A stretch of 37,109 nucleotides of DNA, taken from assembly GCA_944324635.1 (NCBI GenBank), contig CALUXC010000005.1, positions 68,691 through 105,799 on the forward strand, read 5' to 3'. This document shows, piece after piece, positions 18,830 to 26,695 of this stretch. Source of the stretch: Candidatus Avelusimicrobium intestinipullorum. GTDB taxonomy: Bacteria; Elusimicrobiota; Elusimicrobia; Elusimicrobiales; Elusimicrobiaceae. Each line of letters starts with the position of its first letter. Within the stretch, counting starts at the first letter, position 1. The translations under genes were made by a program, and so were the position numbers. The notes below the pieces were generated by a model that was not told where the DNA came from, did not search any database, and saw nothing but the letters and a program-made list of their open reading frames with translations.

Positions 18830-19177
18830 ATGAATAAAATTTTTGGTTATCTGCTCATCTGCGTTGGACTGTTGCTGATTTTCTTTTCGTTAATCGGCAT
18901 GTATAAGGTGTTTGTAAACGCAAACGCCGTCACGCAGATTGTGCAGCTGGCGGACGTACAGCTAAACACCGCCTACGGCCCCGTATTGGTGCCGATGAAA
19001 GGGATTTCGTCCGTCGTCAACTTAGGGTTATTTGCCGTGTTTATGCTGTTTGTATTAACGGCCGGGTCCAAGTTGGCAGGCGTGGGCAACGGCCTCTTAA
19101 AAAACGAACGCATTTACGAGGCTGTGTTGCAAGCGTCCAACGACGAACAGCGCGCAGAGGCGCTTAAAAAATTATGA
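18830..19177 (+). CDS. Small two-helix membrane protein, unknown function
   Basis: 115 residues; I do not recognise a family. Two hydrophobic segments are seen, at about 5-25 (YLLICVGLLLIFFSLIG) and about 62-82 (VNLGLFAVFMLFVLTAG). They are joined by a polar loop of about 35 residues; the tail NDEQRAEALKKL is charged. Both ends are probably on the same side of the membrane. A strong GAGAGGAA lies 6 bases before the ATG, so the frame is well supported. Its stop overlaps the start of the lipid kinase gene (ATGA), implying coupled production, and the kinase works on membrane lipids, so a membrane partner is a reasonable guess only. Confidence 0.85.
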   Translation: MNKIFGYLLICVGLLLIFFSLIGMYKVFVNANAVTQIVQLADVQLNTAYGPVLVPMKGISSVVNLGLFAVFMLFVLTAGSKLAGVGNGLLKNERIYEAVLQASNDEQRAEALKKL

Positions 19178-20061
19178 AAATTCTTTTTATCTTAAACCCC
19201 AAAAGCGGCAAATTAAACGGCGATAAAGAAAAAATTGAATCTATGGGTGCCGCTATTCAGCTCAATTTCCCCGGTGCGGATATGCGCCTCACCCAAGCCC
19301 CCGGGCACGCCACCCAGCTGGCGCGCGCTTCGGTGTTGGCCGGGTACGACGCGACCATCGCCATCGGCGGGGACGGCACCATCAACGAAACGGCCCGCGG
19401 GCTGGTGGGTTCCGAAACGGCCCTGGGCGTCATTCCAAACGGTTCCGGCAACGGATTTGCCCGAGAGCTGGGCATGCCCCTTTTGTTTGAAGAAGCCCTG
19501 GCCCGCCTGCAAAAGCCCATCGTATCCAAATGCGACGCGGGCCGCGCCAACGGCGAGCTCTTCCTCAATTTGGCAGGAGTAGGCATAGAAGCCGAAATTG
19601 CGTGGAAGTTCATGGAACAAGGCAAAAACGGCGCCCGCGGCATGTGGCCTTATTTCAAAATCGGCGCGCAAACCGCTTTTTCCTATAAACCCAAACCGCT
19701 GGAAGTGCAAACCGAACGCGGCAGCCAAATGCTGGCCCCGTTGACGCTGGTGTTTGCCAACGGCCGCCAATACGGAAGCAATTTCAAAATCGCTCCGGAA
19801 GCCAGCCTGACGGACGGTGAACTGGATATGGTGACGGTGCTGGACGCACCCAAGTGGAAATTGGCCCTGGCGGCGCCGTCTTTCTTTACGGACAAATGGC
19901 GGCCCTTCGGCATTACGCAAACCGCCCATGTGAAAAAAGCCCTCATCACCTTGCCGGGCGAGATTATTTATCACATAGACGGCGAACCGCGCAAAACCCA
20001 GGACAAACTGGAAATTTCCGTTGAACCCTCGGCCCTGACCGTGTGGCGCCCGTGCCGTTAA
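19174..20061 (+). CDS. Diacylglycerol/lipid kinase (YegS/BmrU type)
   Basis: 295 residues, the usual length. The DAGK catalytic domain begins LFILNPKSG, has the nucleotide-binding GGDGTINE (65-72) and the glycine-rich VIPNGSGNGFAREL (86-99), and the late HIDGEPR completes the active site. It phosphorylates a lipid (diacylglycerol, sphingosine-like base or phosphatidylglycerol) at the inner face of the membrane; the substrate is not decidable. Translation is coupled by a 4-base overlap to the small membrane protein, and the nuclease gene follows after one base. Confidence 0.92.
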   Translation: MKILFILNPKSGKLNGDKEKIESMGAAIQLNFPGADMRLTQAPGHATQLARASVLAGYDATIAIGGDGTINETARGLVGSETALGVIPNGSGNGFARELGMPLLFEEALARLQKPIVSKCDAGRANGELFLNLAGVGIEAEIAWKFMEQGKNGARGMWPYFKIGAQTAFSYKPKPLEVQTERGSQMLAPLTLVFANGRQYGSNFKIAPEASLTDGELDMVTVLDAPKWKLALAAPSFFTDKWRPFGITQTAHVKKALITLPGEIIYHIDGEPRKTQDKLEISVEPSALTVWRPCR

Positions 20062-20062
20062 T

Positions 20063-20560
20063 ATGCCTAGAAGAAGAAAATCTTCCCTCCGCTTAAGCCG
20101 CAGCCTGCGTTTTTGGGGTTCTGTGGCGGTGGCGGCATTTCTGTTTGCGGCCCAACAGCAAGGTAAACCCCTCTCCCGAACGGGAAACGTAGAAGACGGG
20201 GAACTGTTGCGAAATGTTTCCGTTGCGTCCGTGTACGATGGGGACACCTTCAAAATTAACCTAAACTGCTCGCTTGCCGTATATTGCGAAAAAGTGCCCG
20301 TGCGCGTGCGCGGGGTGGACTGCCCGGAAGTAAAAGGCAAAACCAAAAAAGAAAAAGCCCTCGCCCAGAAGGCCAAGGCTTTTACCAAAGAATTCCTCTC
20401 GCAGTCCCCCATCACGCTGACGGACTGCGGCCGTGACAAATACTTCCGCCTGCTTTGCGGCGTGACTAATGCCGAGGGGAAAGATTTAGCCGAAGAGCTT
20501 ATCGCCCACGGTCTTGGTTATGCCTATGAAGGCGGAACCAAAAAATCTTTCTCCAAATAA
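20063..20560 (+). CDS. Thermonuclease-like (SNase) protein, exported or membrane-anchored
   Basis: 165 residues. The N-terminus is basic (PRRRKSSLRLSRSLR) and then hydrophobic (FWGSVAVAAFLFAA), a signal peptide or anchor without a clear cleavage site. The rest is an SNase fold: VYDGDTFKI (metal Asp), VRVRGVDCPEVKG matching the catalytic Arg35/Asp40 region of the staphylococcal enzyme, a helix with KEKALAQKAKAF near the Glu43 position, then DKYFRLL for the Arg87 segment and ELIAHGLGYAY. It should cut DNA or RNA outside the cytoplasm or at the membrane. The C-terminus is short relative to many thermonucleases. It lies one base after the lipid kinase gene. Confidence 0.88.
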   Translation: MPRRRKSSLRLSRSLRFWGSVAVAAFLFAAQQQGKPLSRTGNVEDGELLRNVSVASVYDGDTFKINLNCSLAVYCEKVPVRVRGVDCPEVKGKTKKEKALAQKAKAFTKEFLSQSPITLTDCGRDKYFRLLCGVTNAEGKDLAEELIAHGLGYAYEGGTKKSFSK

Positions 20561-20625
20561 CGAGAGGCTTGAAATTTGTAAGGCACAAGACTTTCCCCTC
20601 TGGTAAATTCCCGCTAGTTTTTCAT

Positions 20626-20662
20626 AAAAACACCCCCGCGGTTTAATATCCGCGGGGGTGTT
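20626..20662 (-). terminator. Intrinsic terminator of the cysteine-rich pilin gene
   Basis: 13-bp perfect stem (AACACCCCCGCGG / CCGCGGGGGTGTT) around the loop TTTAATAT, followed on the minus strand by a T run (A run at 20626-20630). Part of the 38-bp sequence repeated at 22506-22543. Confidence 0.85.
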
Positions 20663-20670
20663 GCATATCA
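20633..20670. repeat. 38-bp direct repeat, copy 1
   Basis: A 38-base sequence starting CCCCCGCGGTTTAATATCCG and ending GTGTTGCATATCA. It is identical but for one base to 22506-22543 and in the same orientation. The two copies flank the 557-residue pilin gene and its promoter. They contain the terminator hairpins but extend beyond them. Confidence 0.9.
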
Positions 20671-20684
20671 TCTATTTTCACATA

Positions 20685-22358
20685 TTACATAGGAGCACAC
20701 TCATAATAAGTCATGCTCTGTTGCCGAACAGTTCTAGCTTTTTTACAACCACTTTGGAAAGACTGCCATAACCAGTAGTCCCCATCTTGAACACCGGGGC
20801 GATAGACGCTGCAGCAGACAGGAAAAGCCCCTGTGGAGGCCATTCCGGGATATTTGCCGTGGTATTTAGTCTCATTGTTTAATGCCCGATAATTCGCCAT
20901 TAATTTTTCATAAGATTCATCATCACTACACACCAAGTCGCATCTTTCTTTTTTCGGATCGCAGGATTGGCACATTTTTTCCGGTGAACCGTAAGTCGCA
21001 GTACACGCTGTGCCAAACGCGACCTTCTTACCGCCTCTCCAAACCGGACATTTCTGATTGACAAACGAACCGCCGTCAAAGCATTGGAATTGGGCGTACA
21101 CACTGCCAATATGTCCGCCATCTAACGAAAAGATTCCATTACATTGTTTAACTACCGGCTTAAATTTATGTTCTTTATAGCACACAGTTCCTTCCTTAAT
21201 GTATCCTTCCGGGCACTCATCTTGAGTCCAACACTCCTGTACGTTTTTACCTTGCACCAATACATTCCCGTTTTCATCACGCAAGTCTGGATATGTCTTA
21301 AAAGAGCTCGGGTATTGCCGAATCGGGCACACTAAGCAGTTGCTTTCGTCTCCGTCATCATAAAACTCCTGGTCCCCCAAATTCCATAAATAGCGTTTGG
21401 TTGTACCTGCACCCAGTTGTTCATTATAAGCTGTACAACGCATTCCGACACGAGCATACTCCCCACAGAGGGATTTGCAAGAATTCCTACAGCACTCCCC
21501 CAACTCTTTATATTTCACACTAGTACGAACTTTTCCCCCATCACAGGTATCGGGACACGGGGTTCCACAGCACACATCTTCCGGAGTTCGTTTATAGTCG
21601 CGAATTTTTTCCGTCCCGGCAGGGCAGGTTTTGGGACATTCTTCCATTCTTACACAACACTCCAACTCGCTTTCATAATAAAGAGAACCATACCAATTGT
21701 CCTTCATTTTCCAGCCCTGACTTTCATCGCAATGCCAACTCCAACATTTTTTCCCGCCACATTCTTCAGGCGTTTTATTGCATTCGCCCCAGGAACCCGT
21801 TTTCCATGTTCCACTGGCGGCATCACAGGTGACCTCTCTGGTTTGAGTACCGCACCCATTGCAAGACTGACTGGCCTCCGGCTGAGGCCCAACACACTGG
21901 ACACCGGCACATTCAGCCCCACTTTGATAATCGGCTCGCGCGATTAAATCGCTGCATAAGGGATAGGATTTATTTAATTTAGCGCATTGTTCTTCATTTT
22001 CACAACATAAACGGCCATCAGCATAGGAAGGCATTTTTAACGTATAATTGTATTTCCCTTTACTTTGCGCTTCTATACCCGTTCCTTGTTTATTAGAGCT
22101 GTAAACGAAATTTTTAGTATCAGCAGAAGGAAGAATATCTGAAAATTTAGACAAGTCTGCCAAATAGTTTTTGTCTAACGCACAACGCTTTTCCTGCTCG
22201 GTTCGTACGGCCGCCATCAATTCCTCGGCTTCCGTCGTTTTGCGCGTTTCCATGACTTTGCTGTATTTAGGCAACACTACCGCCGCCAGCACGCCAATTA
22301 CAATGACTACCACCAACAACTCGGTCAGCGTGAATGCTTTTTTCTTGTTCATGGCCAT
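20685..22358 (-). CDS. Large cysteine-rich type IV pilin-like protein
   Basis: 557 residues. MAMNKKKA-FTLTELLVVV is a class III prepilin signal with Glu at +5 but Ala, not Gly, before the cleavage point. The helix runs on through VVLPKYSKVMETRKTTEAEELM. After about residue 110 the protein becomes a cysteine-rich body, 44 Cys in all, with seven CC pairs or similar doublets. Around 230-305 there is a loose repeat of CCxxxxCPxxCxxG followed by a YK-E segment, about three units. A thrombospondin-like stretch (CGTQTREVTC then SWGEC) lies near 170-190. All this suggests a disulfide-stabilised extracellular knob on a filament. AGAGG lies 8 bases before the first ATG, and a good promoter is at 22468-22496. 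There are no assembly genes nearby. I know of no characterised homologue. Confidence 0.87.
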   Translation of the reverse strand: MAMNKKKAFTLTELLVVVIVIGVLAAVVLPKYSKVMETRKTTEAEELMAAVRTEQEKRCALDKNYLADLSKFSDILPSADTKNFVYSSNKQGTGIEAQSKGKYNYTLKMPSYADGRLCCENEEQCAKLNKSYPLCSDLIARADYQSGAECAGVQCVGPQPEASQSCNGCGTQTREVTCDAASGTWKTGSWGECNKTPEECGGKKCWSWHCDESQGWKMKDNWYGSLYYESELECCVRMEECPKTCPAGTEKIRDYKRTPEDVCCGTPCPDTCDGGKVRTSVKYKELGECCRNSCKSLCGEYARVGMRCTAYNEQLGAGTTKRYLWNLGDQEFYDDGDESNCLVCPIRQYPSSFKTYPDLRDENGNVLVQGKNVQECWTQDECPEGYIKEGTVCYKEHKFKPVVKQCNGIFSLDGGHIGSVYAQFQCFDGGSFVNQKCPVWRGGKKVAFGTACTATYGSPEKMCQSCDPKKERCDLVCSDDESYEKLMANYRALNNETKYHGKYPGMASTGAFPVCCSVYRPGVQDGDYWLWQSFQSGCKKARTVRQQSMTYYECAPM

Positions 22359-22467
22359 TACAATTTCCTCTCACTTGATTCAGTATTTTATTTTAATCAC
22401 ATGAAGTCTAACGCGTCTGCCAATCTTTTCCCCAATAAAAAACCGAGGGGAAGCAACCATTTCAGCC

Positions 22468-22496
22468 ACTATATAAAAAAAACCTACAAAGGTCAA
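22468..22496 (-). promoter_or_regulatory. Sigma-70-type promoter for the cysteine-rich pilin gene
   Basis: Minus strand: -35 TTGACC (22491-22496, 5 of 6), 17-bp spacer, -10 TATAGT (22468-22473, 5 of 6). Start expected near 22461, leaving a leader of about 100 bases before the ATG at 22358. Confidence 0.75.
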
Positions 22497-22500
22497 GGTA

Positions 22501-22532
22501 AAAAACCCCCGCGGTTTAATATCCGCGGGAGT
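22501..22532 (-). terminator. Intrinsic terminator of the Nudix gene
   Basis: Stem CCCGCGG (22508-22514) / CCGCGGG (22523-22529) around TTTAATAT, followed on the minus strand by a T run (A run at 22500-22505). It lies just after the Nudix stop and just upstream of the pilin promoter. Confidence 0.8.
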
Positions 22533-22543
22533 GTTGCATATCA
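22506..22543. repeat. 38-bp direct repeat, copy 2
   Basis: Matches 20633-20670 with a single substitution (A at 22530 for G). The match includes the non-hairpin tail GTGTTGCATATCA, so it is more than a convergent terminator shape. Confidence 0.9.
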
Positions 22544-22556
22544 AGAACCAATTAAT

Positions 22557-23096
22557 TTATTTTCCGTGAATGCGGTACCACTGCAAGGTAATGATGGTTT
22601 TGGCGTCGGTAATTTCGCCTTTTTCAATCATTTTATAAGCTTTTTCCAGCGGGAATTTTTGCAGGTTTAAGAACTCGTCCTCATCGGGAGAATCTTCCCC
22701 CCGCGTAAGGCCCGTGGCCAAATACAGGTGTTGTTCTTCATTGGAAAAGGCATTGCAGGGGTGAAACACCATAATTTCTTTTAATTTTTTGGCGCTTAAA
22801 CCCGTTTCCTGTTTGAGTTCCGCTTTGGCGCAAGCCAAAAAAGTTTGGCCTTTTTCGCGTTTGCCGGCCGGGATTTCCCAGGTGGCCTGGCGGATAGGAT
22901 AGCGATATTGCTGGACCAGGTAAACATAACCGTCTTCCACCGGCAAAATACCGCTGGCGCCGTGGTGGTCAAAATACAGCCGCGTCGACGTGCGGCCGTT
23001 GAGCAATTTCACTTCGTCCAACTTCACTCCCAATACGCCACGGAACAACGTCTTGGAAGAAATTTTTGTTTCTTTTAATTTACTATAATGTTTCAT
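22557..23096 (-). CDS. Nudix hydrolase (ADP-ribose pyrophosphatase-like), degenerate Nudix box
   Basis: 179 residues. VYLVQQYRYPIRQATWEIPAGKR is typical of the ADP-ribose pyrophosphatase subgroup, which hydrolyses ADP-ribose and related nucleoside diphosphate sugars. The Nudix box reads GKREKGQ...AELKQETGL. Against G-x5-E-x7-R-E-U-x-E-E-x-G-U, the first Glu is Gln, the Arg is Ala and the first Glu of the EE pair is Gln. The Glu of REU and the last Glu are kept, so activity may be altered. There is no clear Shine-Dalgarno; TGTTATAAG ends 8 bases before the ATG. Divergent from dnaE; terminated at 22501-22532. Confidence 0.85.
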   Translation of the reverse strand: MKHYSKLKETKISSKTLFRGVLGVKLDEVKLLNGRTSTRLYFDHHGASGILPVEDGYVYLVQQYRYPIRQATWEIPAGKREKGQTFLACAKAELKQETGLSAKKLKEIMVFHPCNAFSNEEQHLYLATGLTRGEDSPDEDEFLNLQKFPLEKAYKMIEKGEITDAKTIITLQWYRIHGK

Positions 23097-23104
23097 ATAT
23101 ACAT

Positions 23105-23113
23105 CTTATAACA
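23105..23113 (-). promoter_or_regulatory. Extended -10 element for the Nudix gene
   Basis: Minus strand TGT-TATAAG, 8 bases before the ATG at 23096. No -35 match upstream, where the sequence is GC-rich. Implies a leader of about two bases if used. Confidence 0.35.
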
Positions 23114-23136
23114 TTTAAGCCCTCCCGGCTGCGCGC

Positions 23137-23152
23137 GGCGGGGCACCCCGCC
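23137..23152. other. GC-rich palindrome before dnaE
   Basis: GGCGGGG-CA-CCCCGCC is a perfect inverted repeat 24 bases before the dnaE ATG, between the AT-rich promoter region and the AAGGA ribosome site. It may form a leader hairpin in the dnaE mRNA or be a protein site. Confidence 0.3.
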
Positions 23153-23175
23153 CGCAAAAAGGATTTTTTCAGTTT

Positions 23176-26100
23176 ATGGCCGAATTTGTACAACTGCACA
23201 ACCACACGGAATATTCGCTCTTGGACGGAATGCTCCGCGTGTCCGAAAACCACAAGCCCTCCCGCTTCTTGCAGGGGCTTGCGGCGCAGGGTATTCCCGC
23301 CATGGCCATTACCGACCACGGAAACATGTACGGCGCGCTGGACTTTTACGATTCCGCCCGTGCCGCCGGCATTAAACCCATCGTCGGCTGCGAATTCTAC
23401 ATCACCGAAGGCAAATATACCGATAAAGACAAATCCCGCACCGGGCACCTGACCATTTTGGTACGCAACCACGAAGGCTATTTGAACCTGATGAAGCTAA
23501 ACTCCTTGGCGTGGGTGGACGGGTTTTACTATCACCCCCGCATAGACAAGGAAATTTTGGCCAAACACAGCGGGGGGTTGCTGTGTCTGTCGGGTTGTTT
23601 GAAAGGATTTTTGTCCCAATACGTGCGGGAAGAAGGCGGTTTTGAAAAAGCCTGCCGCTTGGCCAAAGAATATGAAGATATTTTCGGCAAAGGGAATTAT
23701 TATATTGAGCTCATGGACCACGGCATTCGCGAAGAGGTGGAATCGCTCCCCCTCTTAAAAGACGTGTCCAAAATGACGGGCATTCCCTTGGTAGCCACCA
23801 ACGACTGCCACTACGAAAAGAAAGAAGACTGGGAAGCGCACGACGTGCACGTGTGTATTGCCACGGGCAAAACGTTAAACGACCCGCGCCGTATGCAAAT
23901 GTCGCACGAGCTGTACTTCAAATCGCCCGATGAGATGTGCCAGCTGTTTTCCCACACGCCGGAAGCCTGTTCCAACACGTTAGCCATCGCCGAAAAGTGC
24001 AATTTGGAATTCCCCAAACACGGCTTTATCCTGCCCAAGTTTGACATTCCGCCGGAATTTGCCAACTCGGCGGAATACTTTAAGGATTTGTGCCGCAAGG
24101 GCCTTACCAAGAAAATGAACGGCCACGTGCCGGACAACTATTGGAAGCAGCTGGAATATGAATTTAACGTCATCATCACTATGGGGTTTGACTGCTACTT
24201 CCTCATCGTGCAGGACTTTATCAACTGGGCCCGCGCCAACGGTATCCCGATAGGGCCCGGCCGCGGCTCGGGCGCCGGTTCTCTGGTGGCCTATAGCTTG
24301 GACATCACCCGCGTGGACCCCATTCAAAACAAACTGCTGTTTGAACGCTTTTTGAACCCGGACCGCGTAAGCATGCCCGATTTGGATATTGATATGTCCG
24401 ACGCGGGGCGCGAACGCGTGATTGACTACGTGCGCGGCAAATACGGGCATGATAAAGTGTCCCAAATCATCACTTTCGGTACGATGAAAGCCAAACTGGC
24501 CTTAAAAGACGTGGCCCGCGCCATGGAAATTCCCGTAGCGGAAGCGAACCGTATTGCCAAAATGATTCCCAACGACCCCAAAATGACTTTGGAAAAAGCG
24601 TTGGAAATTAACGAACTTAAAAACGAAGTAGAAAGAAACCCCCAAAGCAAACGCTTGTTTGAAATGGCCCGCAAAATTGAAGGCTTAAAGCGCCACACGG
24701 GTATCCACGCGGCGGGAGTGCTGATTACCAAAGACTCGGTTTCCGAATATGTTCCGCTGGCGCGCGGCGCGCGGGACGCCATCACCACCCAGTTTGAAGG
24801 GGAGCCCTGCTCCAACCTGGGGCTTTTGAAAATGGACTTTTTGGGCTTGCGCACGCTGACGGTTATTGATAACGCGGAAAAAATGATTCGCGCCCGCCAC
24901 AACCCCGATTTTGATATTAATAAAATCCCGCTGGACGACAAAAAAACCTACGACCTGCTCTGCGCCTGCAAAACGCTGGGCATTTTCCAGCTGGAAAGCG
25001 GCGGCATGCGCGACCTGATTAAAAAACTGCAGCCTACGCAATTTAGCGACGTATCCGCCTTGGTGGCCTTGTACCGCCCCGGCCCGATGGAATCGGGCAT
25101 GATGGATATGTTCGTGCGCCGCAAAAACGGACAGGAAAAAATCGTTTACGAAACGCCCCTTTTGGAAGAAGTTTTGAAAGACACTTACGGCTGTATGGTG
25201 TACCAGGAACAGATCATGGAAATTTCCAAACGTTTGGGCGGTTTTACCCCCGGCGAGGCAGATACGCTGCGCAAAGCCATGGGTAAAAAGAAGCTGGACG
25301 TAATGGAAAAATTCGGCAAAAAGTTCGTAGAAGGCTGCAAAGACCACCACATCTCCGAAAAAACGGCCTCCCATATTTACGAACAGATGAAGGCCTTCGC
25401 CGGATACGGCTTCAATAAATCTCACTCTTTTGCTTACGGGTTAGTATCGTACCAAACGGCCTACCTGAAGGCCAACTATCCGATTGAATTTATGTGCGCC
25501 GCGCTTACCAACGAAATCGGCCACAATGCCATCGGAGCGGACGATAAAGAAAACAAAATCGTCACCTATCTGGAAGAAGCCCGCAGCCTGGGGTTTGAAA
25601 TTTTGCCGCCGGACGTAAACAAATCCCAACCGGAATTTTCGGTAGAAACTATCGGCGACAAAGAATATATCCGCTACGCGCTGGAAGCCATTAAAAACGC
25701 CGGGGCAGAAGGTTGTTTATCTATTGTCCAGGAACGCGAAAAAAACGGGCCGTACACCTCGCTGGAAGATTTGTGCAGCCGCATTGATTTGTTCCAAGCC
25801 AACAAAAAGACTATTGAAAGTTTGACCAAGGCCGGGGCGCTGGATTCCACCGCTCCGGATCAGGACCCCAAAATCACCCGTGCCCATATTTTGGCCAACA
25901 TTGATAACGCCGTGGATATGGCGCATATGGTGGCTAAAGAAAAAGAGAAAAGCACCGGTAATTTGTTCGGGGACGATTTTTCCTCTGTGCTAAGCTTCAA
26001 ACAAAAAGCGCCCGTGGCCGCCAAACCGCTGACGCAAAACGAACTGCTGGGTTACGAAAAAGAAGTGCTTGGGCTGTACTTCAGCGGGCACCCCATGTCC

Positions 26101-26667
26101 AAATATCAAAGCCACCTGGCTCAGCTGCATTGCACCCCCATTATTGATATTTTGGAAGGCCGCGCCAGCGGGCGGTTAAATGTGCTGGGTATTATTACCC
26201 TGTTCAAAAAACGCCAGAACAAACGCAAAGAAGAATGGGCCCAAATGGTGATAGAAGACTGCACCGGCTCCATCATGGTCAATGCGTTTGCGCGGGCGTA
26301 TGCCAACATGTCACACAAGCTGGCGCCAAACGCCATTTTGAATTTTTTGGGAGATATTCGTGTGGATGACGAAAGCGCCCGCATTGAGCTGAACCTGCAA
26401 GACGTAAGCAGCGTAACGGATTTGATTTCCAACATTGCAAAAGAATTCACTATCCGCATTCCGGCCGATTACCCCAAAAATGCTTTGCAAAAACTCAAAA
26501 CCTACCTGGATATGACCCGCGGCACCACCACGGTGGTGTTGGAAATTCCGTCCAAAGAAAACCCGGGCCAAATCCACCGTATCCGCACCAACAAGCGGAT
26601 CCTGCTGCACAAAGGCTTGTTGGAATATATAGAAAACACCATGGGAAATGCCTGGAGTTTTAAGTAA
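23176..26667 (+). CDS. dnaE: DNA polymerase III subunit alpha
   Basis: Main replicative polymerase. The 1163-residue length is typical of DnaE1. The N-terminal PHP domain has LHNHTEYSLLDG and ITDHGNMYGAL, with the metal-binding His intact. In the palm, the catalytic aspartates are in PDLDID (D402/D404/D406 region) and KMDFLGLRTLTVID (D554). GPGRGSGAGSL and GYGFNKSHSFAYG are the expected finger/thumb signatures. A helix-hairpin-helix region lies near 830-900 and an OB fold near 990-1070. AAGGA lies about 12 bases before the ATG, longer than usual. It has no downstream terminator that I can see before the converging gene. Confidence 0.97.
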   Translation: MAEFVQLHNHTEYSLLDGMLRVSENHKPSRFLQGLAAQGIPAMAITDHGNMYGALDFYDSARAAGIKPIVGCEFYITEGKYTDKDKSRTGHLTILVRNHEGYLNLMKLNSLAWVDGFYYHPRIDKEILAKHSGGLLCLSGCLKGFLSQYVREEGGFEKACRLAKEYEDIFGKGNYYIELMDHGIREEVESLPLLKDVSKMTGIPLVATNDCHYEKKEDWEAHDVHVCIATGKTLNDPRRMQMSHELYFKSPDEMCQLFSHTPEACSNTLAIAEKCNLEFPKHGFILPKFDIPPEFANSAEYFKDLCRKGLTKKMNGHVPDNYWKQLEYEFNVIITMGFDCYFLIVQDFINWARANGIPIGPGRGSGAGSLVAYSLDITRVDPIQNKLLFERFLNPDRVSMPDLDIDMSDAGRERVIDYVRGKYGHDKVSQIITFGTMKAKLALKDVARAMEIPVAEANRIAKMIPNDPKMTLEKALEINELKNEVERNPQSKRLFEMARKIEGLKRHTGIHAAGVLITKDSVSEYVPLARGARDAITTQFEGEPCSNLGLLKMDFLGLRTLTVIDNAEKMIRARHNPDFDINKIPLDDKKTYDLLCACKTLGIFQLESGGMRDLIKKLQPTQFSDVSALVALYRPGPMESGMMDMFVRRKNGQEKIVYETPLLEEVLKDTYGCMVYQEQIMEISKRLGGFTPGEADTLRKAMGKKKLDVMEKFGKKFVEGCKDHHISEKTASHIYEQMKAFAGYGFNKSHSFAYGLVSYQTAYLKANYPIEFMCAALTNEIGHNAIGADDKENKIVTYLEEARSLGFEILPPDVNKSQPEFSVETIGDKEYIRYALEAIKNAGAEGCLSIVQEREKNGPYTSLEDLCSRIDLFQANKKTIESLTKAGALDSTAPDQDPKITRAHILANIDNAVDMAHMVAKEKEKSTGNLFGDDFSSVLSFKQKAPVAAKPLTQNELLGYEKEVLGLYFSGHPMSKYQSHLAQLHCTPIIDILEGRASGRLNVLGIITLFKKRQNKRKEEWAQMVIEDCTGSIMVNAFARAYANMSHKLAPNAILNFLGDIRVDDESARIELNLQDVSSVTDLISNIAKEFTIRIPADYPKNALQKLKTYLDMTRGTTTVVLEIPSKENPGQIHRIRTNKRILLHKGLLEYIENTMGNAWSFK

Positions 26668-26695
26668 CCCGCAAGGCAACCAATCATAGCGTCAT

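Noticed and set aside
19213..20439. 408-codon open frame antisense to the lipid kinase and nuclease genes
   Set aside because: Both sense genes have full family motifs; the antisense frame has no recognisable domain and arises from GC-biased codon use.
20563..20600. Terminator for the SNase gene on the plus strand
   Set aside because: AGAGG/CCTCT pairing is short with a loop of nearly 30 bases, and the strong hairpin at 20629-20662 lacks a T run on the plus strand.
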